Of a stretch of 64,000 nucleotides of DNA, positions 58,108 to 64,000 are shown in pieces. The stretch is from Bacillus sp. AFS006103 (GTDB lineage: Bacteria; Bacillota; Bacilli; Bacillales; Cytobacillaceae). The DNA lies in assembly GCA_002559145.1 (NCBI GenBank), contig NTXX01000011.1:466086-530085 (forward strand). Direction: 5' to 3'. Numbering within the stretch: position 1 is the first letter of the stretch; the number at the start of each line of letters is the position of its first letter. A program made the translations under genes and the position numbers. The notes under the pieces are model-generated. The model had not been told where the DNA came from. It made no database searches and saw only the letters and a program-made list of their open reading frames with translations.

Positions 58108-60426
58108 TTGGAAGTGATCGGGAAAAGTGTCATTCGGAAAGAGGCGCTAGATAAAGTAACAGGAAGGGCGAAATATACCCATGACTATCATTCGATTCCG
58201 ATGCTGTCTGGCAAAAAGGTCATTAGTCCTTTTGGCCATGCGAAAATTGTGAACATAGACACAACGGAGGCTTCAAAGGTACCTGGAGTACGGGCAATAC
58301 TCGCCGGGATACAGTATCCATTGACAGGGGAATCAATACGGGACCGCCCCCCAATCGCCTTTGACAAGGTTCGTTACCACGGGGAAACGGTTGCTCTTGT
58401 AGTGGCTGATTCACCTAATCAAGCTAAAAGGGCTGCAGACCTTATTAAGGTCCAATATGAATTATTGCCGGTCGTTAATTCACCATCTCAAGCATTCGAA
58501 AAAGGGGCCCCGTTAGTACATGAACGCTTGAGCGAATATAAAAAGGAATTTGATTCTCACCCGGTGCCTGACACCAATATTGCAACTCATATTAAAATCC
58601 GTAAGGGGAAGATGGATAAGGGGTGGTCGGAAAGTACGTCAGTGGTGGAAGCGAGCTATTCCTTTTCACCCTCGGATCATGTGGCCATGGAAACAAGATG
58701 TTCGACTGCGGAGATTTTGCCCGAGGGGAATATCATCATTACCACCTCTTCTCAAGCTCCGTACATGGTTAAGAGGCTCATCGCTGACTATTTTGGTGAG
58801 GACATGGGGAAAATTATTGTCCATACCCCACTTGTAGGCGGAGCCTATGGCGGGAAAGCTGCTGTTCAGCTTGAGATTCTTGCTTATCTAGCATCGAAGG
58901 CAGTTGGCGGAAAACCGGTAGAAATTTTGAACACTAGAGAGGAAGATATCCTAACATCGCCCTGTCATATCGGTTTAGATGCAAAAATAAAACTTGGAGC
59001 AGACAGCAGCGGGAAAATTAAGGCGGCTGAAATTCGCTTTTTGTGGGATGGCGGGGCCTATTCCGATAAGGCAATTGATCTAACAAGGGCAGGTGCAGTC
59101 GATTGCACAGGACCGTATCATATTGAAAATGTCTGGTGTGACTCGTATTGCATGTATACAAACCATCCCTATGCAGCACCATTCAGAGGCTTTAGTCATT
59201 CCGAACTTTCCTTTGCCATAGAGCGAACCTTGGATCTGCTTGCGCAGAAATTAAAGCTCGACCCATTGAAGCTGCGCTATTTAAATGCGATTAAACCAGG
59301 AAACACGACCCCAACTAGGGTCCGGTTAAATAAAAGCAATGTTGGAAATCTGCAAAAATGTATCGAGAGAGTAAGAGATTTAATGAAGTGGGACCAAGGA
59401 CCCGTCGAAGAAATAAATGAACGGATTAGCAAGGTAAAAGGAATAGCATGCAGCTGGAAAACATCGACGATTGATCCAAATGCACCCTCAGGGGTCATTT
59501 TAACGTTTAATCGTGACGGAAGTATAAATTTGCTATCAGGCGTAATCGAAATTGGAACGGGGACGAAGACAGTCCTTGCCCAAATTCTTGCAGAACGGCT
59601 GAAGATGGATGTGGATAAAATTTATGTCCGGATGGAAATAGATACGCAAACAACTCCTGAGCATTGGAAGACAGTTGCGAGCAGAGGAACTTTTATGGGG
59701 GGAAGAGCGCTTCTCGAAGCTGCAGAGGATGTCATAAGGCAGTTAAAGGATATCGCTGCTACGGTTTTAAGAGCACCAAGAGAGGACCTTGAAGTAGCAA
59801 ATAGCCGAGTCTTTTTACGAGATGACCCTAAAATAGGACTTCCATTTAAAGATATATGCTATGGGTATCAGTATCCAAATGGGAATTCCATTGGCGGGCA
59901 AATCATTGGCAAGGGTAATTATATCTTACGTCATCTTACCCATTTAGACCCAGAGACTGGGGCTGGCAAGCCCGGACCTGAATGGACGGTAGCTGCCTAC
60001 GGGGTGGAAATTGAATTTGATAAAAGGGATTTTACCTATCGACTTCTGAAGGCGTGTACTGTTGTTGACATTGGCCGAGTTCTAAACGAAAAAGCTGCCT
60101 TGGGTCAGGTGATGGGTGCCATGAGCATGGGTTTAGCCTTTGCGGGGCGGGAAACATTTTATTTTGATGAACAGGGCAGGGTTATGAACCCCCAACTTCG
60201 AACCTATCGGCCACTTCGCTATGGAGAGAATCCAGAATACTTAGTCGACTTTGTTGAAACACCTCAAATCGATGGTCCATATGGGGCGCGCGGCGTTGGT
60301 GAGCACGGCCTAATGGGCATGCCTGCAGCACTCGGAAATGCATTATCAACAGCAGCTGGAGTTTCACTGCACCATTTGCCGCTGATCCCAGAGCTGATAT
60401 GGAAAGCAAAGGAGGCACAAAAATAA
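58108..60426 (+). CDS. Xanthine-dehydrogenase-type molybdopterin-binding subunit
   Basis: About 772 residues, the large Mo-binding subunit (compare B. subtilis PucD). VTGRAKYTHD opens the aldehyde oxidase/xanthine dehydrogenase domain; GGAYGGK and FRGFSHSEL contact the cofactor, and GARGVGEHG near the C-terminus (about residue 732) supplies the catalytic Glu. TTG at 58108 follows GGGGAGGG with six bases between. Substrate could be a purine or another N-heterocycle; the motifs do not decide. Confidence 0.9.
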   Translation: MEVIGKSVIRKEALDKVTGRAKYTHDYHSIPMLSGKKVISPFGHAKIVNIDTTEASKVPGVRAILAGIQYPLTGESIRDRPPIAFDKVRYHGETVALVVADSPNQAKRAADLIKVQYELLPVVNSPSQAFEKGAPLVHERLSEYKKEFDSHPVPDTNIATHIKIRKGKMDKGWSESTSVVEASYSFSPSDHVAMETRCSTAEILPEGNIIITTSSQAPYMVKRLIADYFGEDMGKIIVHTPLVGGAYGGKAAVQLEILAYLASKAVGGKPVEILNTREEDILTSPCHIGLDAKIKLGADSSGKIKAAEIRFLWDGGAYSDKAIDLTRAGAVDCTGPYHIENVWCDSYCMYTNHPYAAPFRGFSHSELSFAIERTLDLLAQKLKLDPLKLRYLNAIKPGNTTPTRVRLNKSNVGNLQKCIERVRDLMKWDQGPVEEINERISKVKGIACSWKTSTIDPNAPSGVILTFNRDGSINLLSGVIEIGTGTKTVLAQILAERLKMDVDKIYVRMEIDTQTTPEHWKTVASRGTFMGGRALLEAAEDVIRQLKDIAATVLRAPREDLEVANSRVFLRDDPKIGLPFKDICYGYQYPNGNSIGGQIIGKGNYILRHLTHLDPETGAGKPGPEWTVAAYGVEIEFDKRDFTYRLLKACTVVDIGRVLNEKAALGQVMGAMSMGLAFAGRETFYFDEQGRVMNPQLRTYRPLRYGENPEYLVDFVETPQIDGPYGARGVGEHGLMGMPAALGNALSTAAGVSLHHLPLIPELIWKAKEAQK

Positions 60427-61259
60427 TGCTTCCTTTTGATTTTGATTATTACAAGCCGACCTCGTTGAAAGAAGCTGTCGATTTATATCAGTATTTAGAT
60501 CAGCACGGCAAGCAGCCAATGTTCTTTTCGGGTGGAACCGAATTAATTACACTCGGAAGAATTGATTTAGCTTATACCGAGGCAGTTATTGATATAAAGG
60601 GTATTCCCGAATGCAATGTTATGCAGGTAAGTGCCGATCATTTGCTGCTTGGCAGTACTTTAACGCTTACAAAAATTGAAGAATCAAATCTTTTTCCGTT
60701 GTTAACGAAAACAGCAAGTGAAGTTGCCGATCATACGGCACGAGGGAAGATTACCTTAGGAGGCAATATCTGCGCTCAGATATTTTACCGAGAAGCTGTC
60801 CTGCCATTTTTACTTGCTGATAGCCAAGTATTAATTGTTGGTCCGGATGGAAAAAAGATGGTACCTATCCATGAGCTATTTCTTGAAAAGCTTCAACTAA
60901 AAAAAGGTGAATTTCTCATTCAATTAGCAACAGAAACTCGGTTTATCTCAGCACCATTTTATAGCTTTAAGCGGCGCCAGCAGTGGGACACAGGCTATCC
61001 GTTAATTACTGTCGCAGCTTTGAAAATCGGTCAGGAACTCCGTGTTGCCATCAGTGGCCTATGCCCCTTTCCATTTCGTTCAAAAGAGCTGGAAGCTTCA
61101 TTAAATAAACGAGATCTGCCTGTTAGTTCAAGGATTGATGAGGGGCTTTCCAAGCTACCGAAACCTATTTTAGATGATGTCGAAGGGTCAGCAAACTATC
61201 GGCTTTTTGTTTTGAGGAATCTATTATCAGATGTGTTCACAGTGTTGGATCGAATTTGA
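60426..61259 (+). CDS. FAD-binding subunit of the hydroxylase
   Basis: 277 residues, same length as B. subtilis PucC. FAD-binding fold with FFSGGTELI near residue 40 and ARGKITLGGNICAQ (the GG loop around 110). The ATG overlaps the stop of the Mo subunit (TAATG). Passes electrons from the [2Fe-2S] centres to NAD or another acceptor. Confidence 0.9.
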   Translation: MLPFDFDYYKPTSLKEAVDLYQYLDQHGKQPMFFSGGTELITLGRIDLAYTEAVIDIKGIPECNVMQVSADHLLLGSTLTLTKIEESNLFPLLTKTASEVADHTARGKITLGGNICAQIFYREAVLPFLLADSQVLIVGPDGKKMVPIHELFLEKLQLKKGEFLIQLATETRFISAPFYSFKRRQQWDTGYPLITVAALKIGQELRVAISGLCPFPFRSKELEASLNKRDLPVSSRIDEGLSKLPKPILDDVEGSANYRLFVLRNLLSDVFTVLDRI

Positions 61260-61296
61260 CGCTAGTTTTAAAAGTGACTTAAAGGAGTGGAGTACT

Positions 61297-61752
61297 TTGA
61301 AATCCCACACCATAACGTTGTCAATCAATGGAGAAAATCGGAGTGTAATGGTTAGGTCTGCTGATACGCTTTTATATGTACTCCGTGGCAAACTTGGTTT
61401 GACCGGTGCAAAACCGGGGTGTTTAAACGGAGACTGCGGCGCATGTACCGTTAATGTAGAAGGATGGCCGATGAAATCATGTCTCATGCTAGCCGTTGAA
61501 GCTGTTGGAAAAAAAGTAACAACTATTGAGGGACTGGAGAATACCCCTATCCAAAAGGCTTTTGTGGAAAATTTTGCATTTCAATGCGGCTACTGTACCC
61601 CCGGCTTCATTATGAACTGCCATTCGTTAATTCTAAAGCATCCCGATGCTGATGATCATATGATTAAAGAATGGCTCGAATCGAATATCTGCCGCTGTAC
61701 CGGCTATGCAGAAATTGAAAGTGCATTGAAGTCAGTGCTCAGGAAAAAATGA
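61297..61752 (+). CDS. [2Fe-2S] subunit of the hydroxylase
   Basis: 151 residues with both clusters: plant-type CLNGDCGAC ... C in the first half and the helical CGYC ... CRC motif (FQCGYCTPGFIM, NICRCTGY) in the second. Compare B. subtilis PucE. TTG at 61297 has AAAGGAG and GGAG upstream; the frame is open earlier. Last gene of the operon. Confidence 0.92.
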   Translation: MKSHTITLSINGENRSVMVRSADTLLYVLRGKLGLTGAKPGCLNGDCGACTVNVEGWPMKSCLMLAVEAVGKKVTTIEGLENTPIQKAFVENFAFQCGYCTPGFIMNCHSLILKHPDADDHMIKEWLESNICRCTGYAEIESALKSVLRKK

Positions 61753-61757
61753 CAAAT

Positions 61758-61783
61758 AAAAAGGATGCCCTACATAGGCACCC
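61758..61783 (-). terminator. Terminator of the PBP gene
   Basis: On the minus strand GGGTGCC pairs with GGCATCC (one G-U) and TTTTT follows. Confidence 0.6.
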
Positions 61784-61792
61784 GCATCATAA

Positions 61793-63859
61793 TTATCTTT
61801 TTTTCATCTCAAAATAGGTGTCCAGAACACGGCGGCCAATTTTCAGGTTTGCACGGTTGTCCTTTTTTCCTTGATATGCCCATGGAACAATCACGGCCAT
61901 GGCGATTTCAGGATTCGTACTAGGTGCATAGCTTACCAAGCTCAGGTTCATTACGGGAGGGGGCTCCTTACCAAAACGATGCCGCTCAGGTCCATCATAA
62001 AAAGCTTCGGCAGTCCCTGTTTTCCCGGCAGGAGAGTAGCGTGCATTTCTAAAGTATTTATAAGCTGTCCCGCCACGTTCCTGCATGACCTTTTTAAAAC
62101 CCACTTGGACCCGGTACATCCAATCTGGATTCACATCAATTGAATTAAGGACGGTTGGAGAGATTTCTTGTACAATCGGCCCTAGTTCATCTTTTCCTTC
62201 CTTGGGTTCTAGCATTTGTTTTACCACATGTGGCTGCATCCGATATCCGCCATTCGCAATTGTTGAAACATATTGTGCCAATTGCATGGCGGAATAGGTA
62301 TCATATTGGCCAATCACGAGGTCAAGTAAATACCCCGGCAGATGGCTGGTACCTTTAAATCCGGACTGCTCATTCGGTAAATCAATTCCAGTTCTTGTTC
62401 CAAGGCCAAACGAAGCAAAAGAGTTTCTAATCGTGTCAAAAGCCCTCGAGCTAAAGTTTAACGGTTTATCATATTCATAATGCCCTTTTCCAATTCTAAT
62501 AGCGGTATGGAACATATAAACGTTGGAAGATAATTTTAAGGCATTAATTTCATTTAATTTCCCTAAGTAAGCATAGGATTTTTTTAAAGGTGTGGCTTGA
62601 ATTTTTAAACCTGCATCATCAAAAACAGTCCCCGGGGCAATTGCTCCTGTTTTATAACCGGTCAAAATCGTGGCACCCTTTACAGTCGAACCAACGTTAT
62701 ACGTGGTGGTAAAAGTCCCTAAGGCATCATCTTCCATTTCGACTCTGCCAGTTTGTTTGTTTCTAACTATTTTTTTTCCAGACATAGCTAAGACTTCGCC
62801 TGTTTTCGGGTTCATTAAGACTACATAGGCTCGGTCGGTTAAAAACGTCCCGGGATATCTTTTAGCAGCCCAAAGTTCTTCCTCAATAATCCGATCAACC
62901 TTCATTTGTAGATCCATATCAATGCTTAAGACAAGATCTTTCCCTTTTTTACCTTTTGATACGGGATGATTTTCAATGACATTCCCTGTTTTATCGGTTA
63001 CATTTTTTACTTTTGATTTATAGCCATGAAGAACATCTTCATACTGCCATTCAAGCTGGCTTTTGCCGACACGGTCATTCCGGTTGTAATCTCTTGCCAG
63101 GAAATATTCCAATTGATCAGCTGGCAGTCCATCATCTGATTTGGTTACTTTACCTAACACAGATTTTAAGGTTCCGTCAAAAGAATAGGAACGCTCCCAG
63201 TCAGTTGTAGTATCTACACCCGGAAGGGATTGAAGATTTTCGTTCACAACGGCTAATTCCTTCGAGGTCACACCTTCATTTTTTATAACTTGGGTGGTAA
63301 ATTTGTACCCGTTATTGAACTCTTTAAAAAGTGCTAGAGCCTCAAGCTTATCCTTATTTATTTCCTTTAATTCATCAGCTGCTATGCGTCCTAATTTTAA
63401 TTTATATATATCCATGTCAGTTAATTTTTTTGCATAATATAATTCCATTTCATTCTTCGTGATTTTGGCATTTGCACGGTCAGGATTATTTATTAACCAG
63501 AAATCGAGTCTATCTCTTGCGGTTACCTTGTCTGTTTTTTTATGGATTAGTTTTGCTAATTTTTCTGCAGTTTCAAGCATAACTTGTTGGCTAAATCCCT
63601 CGTTCGTGTAAGTGATGGCATTTTTTGGCACATTATCGACAATAATCCGATAATCACGGTCAAGTATTTTTCCCCTTGGAACAGGATTACTGACCGTTAT
63701 ATCTTCTTTTCTTTCTAAATCCCTTTTAAAATTTTCACCATAGACGATTTGAACAAAGCCAAGTCGCAGTATTAAAACTGAAAAAAGTAAAAAAACACTA
63801 AAAAAAAGGATATTTAGCCGAAAGGGAAAGTGTGATTTCTTCTTTTTATGTTGATCCAA
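61793..63859 (-). CDS. Class B penicillin-binding protein (PBP2/PbpA-PbpH type)
   Basis: 688 residues, a cell-wall elongation transpeptidase. Short basic N-terminus and a single membrane helix (about 15-38), PBP dimerisation domain (about 55-330), then the transpeptidase domain with the active-site Ser in STVKG (Ser-x-x-Lys), SSN and KTGTAE. Related to B. subtilis PbpA and PbpH. Start at 63859 with a weak ribosome site (AAGG before ATG). No neighbouring shape gene is in view. Confidence 0.93.
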   Translation of the reverse strand: MDQHKKKKSHFPFRLNILFFSVFLLFSVLILRLGFVQIVYGENFKRDLERKEDITVSNPVPRGKILDRDYRIIVDNVPKNAITYTNEGFSQQVMLETAEKLAKLIHKKTDKVTARDRLDFWLINNPDRANAKITKNEMELYYAKKLTDMDIYKLKLGRIAADELKEINKDKLEALALFKEFNNGYKFTTQVIKNEGVTSKELAVVNENLQSLPGVDTTTDWERSYSFDGTLKSVLGKVTKSDDGLPADQLEYFLARDYNRNDRVGKSQLEWQYEDVLHGYKSKVKNVTDKTGNVIENHPVSKGKKGKDLVLSIDMDLQMKVDRIIEEELWAAKRYPGTFLTDRAYVVLMNPKTGEVLAMSGKKIVRNKQTGRVEMEDDALGTFTTTYNVGSTVKGATILTGYKTGAIAPGTVFDDAGLKIQATPLKKSYAYLGKLNEINALKLSSNVYMFHTAIRIGKGHYEYDKPLNFSSRAFDTIRNSFASFGLGTRTGIDLPNEQSGFKGTSHLPGYLLDLVIGQYDTYSAMQLAQYVSTIANGGYRMQPHVVKQMLEPKEGKDELGPIVQEISPTVLNSIDVNPDWMYRVQVGFKKVMQERGGTAYKYFRNARYSPAGKTGTAEAFYDGPERHRFGKEPPPVMNLSLVSYAPSTNPEIAMAVIVPWAYQGKKDNRANLKIGRRVLDTYFEMKKR

Positions 63860-64000
63860 ATTGCCTTCACATCCTTATACACGTCCAAAATGTTTACATA
63901 TAATAGCTTGCCCGGTAGTAAATTGTGGTATTAAAAAAGTTCTTCTTTATTGAAAAAAAGTATATTAATCGACAGCATCTTTGATTCTGTAAACTTTTTG
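63860..64000. other. Upstream region of the PBP gene
   Basis: Gene-free, AT-rich; holds the PBP promoter on the minus strand. No further structure recognised before the window ends. Confidence 0.35.

Noticed and set aside
1-64000. CRISPR array, prophage, insertion sequence, rRNA or tRNA.
   Set aside because: No spaced direct repeats, phage structural genes, transposase or RNA gene signatures were seen on either strand.

Overview
The window reads as chromosomal DNA of a low-GC, Gram-positive, spore-former-type bacterium of the Bacillaceae (Bacillus or Neobacillus-like). The support is close similarity to B. subtilis genes such as rocR/rocE, ydgJ/ydgH and the puc xanthine dehydrogenase genes, strong AGGAGG-type ribosome binding sites with frequent TTG and GTG starts, a T-box leader, single-membrane lipoproteins, Rex/Fnr-type operators and many U-tailed hairpin terminators. 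There is no rRNA, tRNA, CRISPR array, prophage or intact insertion sequence. It is a mosaic of short operons.

Layout. 0-7 kb: a LysM polysaccharide deacetylase, a VanW-family lipoprotein, a small zinc-finger-like protein, and the divergent pair rocR / rocE with a textbook sigma-54 promoter and paired palindromic upstream sites. 7-13 kb: a PadR-HAAS-DUF4173 stress or envelope module, an AIM24-family protein, a candidate small RNA, and a SulP anion transporter with an ArsR-type regulator. 13-24 kb: a lone B12-binding radical SAM enzyme, a cold-shock gene with a long leader, sbcD-sbcC, an FAD dehydrogenase, mntH, and a pair of small membrane proteins. 24-36 kb: a lipoprotein, an isolated selB, a TerD-zinc ribbon-TerB fusion, a MarR-MMPL pair, an RND/ABC-type adaptor next to a two-component system, and a membrane cupredoxin. 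36-46 kb: a proline T-box driving an archaeal-type prolyl-tRNA synthetase, a 21-bp tandem repeat, GNAT, YdcF, DegV, flavohaemoglobin hmp, a lipase-ABC transporter operon and a VOC protein. 46-57 kb: a type II NADH dehydrogenase under two Rex boxes, a secreted protein with a coupled micro-ORF, tatA, an M42 peptidase, corA, a His-rich radical SAM/SPASM protein, a LysM-NlpC/P60 hydrolase, a VTT protein, an FsrA-like candidate small RNA, haemolysin III and an MFS exporter. 57-64 kb: a four-gene xanthine-dehydrogenase-type molybdenum hydroxylase operon and a class B penicillin-binding protein.

Themes. Redox and oxygen control recurs: Rex boxes at ndh, an Fnr-type box plus two palindromes at hmp, a Fur-like box at a C-rich small RNA, and selB and the molybdenum hydroxylase. 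Arginine/ornithine uptake is controlled by RocR with sigma-54. A 143-bp hairpin-forming repeat occurs twice; one copy lies between the T-box terminator and the proS start, and the arms of the two copies co-vary. The best candidates for undescribed biology are the two small RNAs (10.5 kb and 54.4 kb), the TerD-TerB fusion, the His-repeat radical SAM protein, the orphan B12 radical SAM enzyme and the hairpin repeat. No single locus looks like a complete new defence or secretion system.
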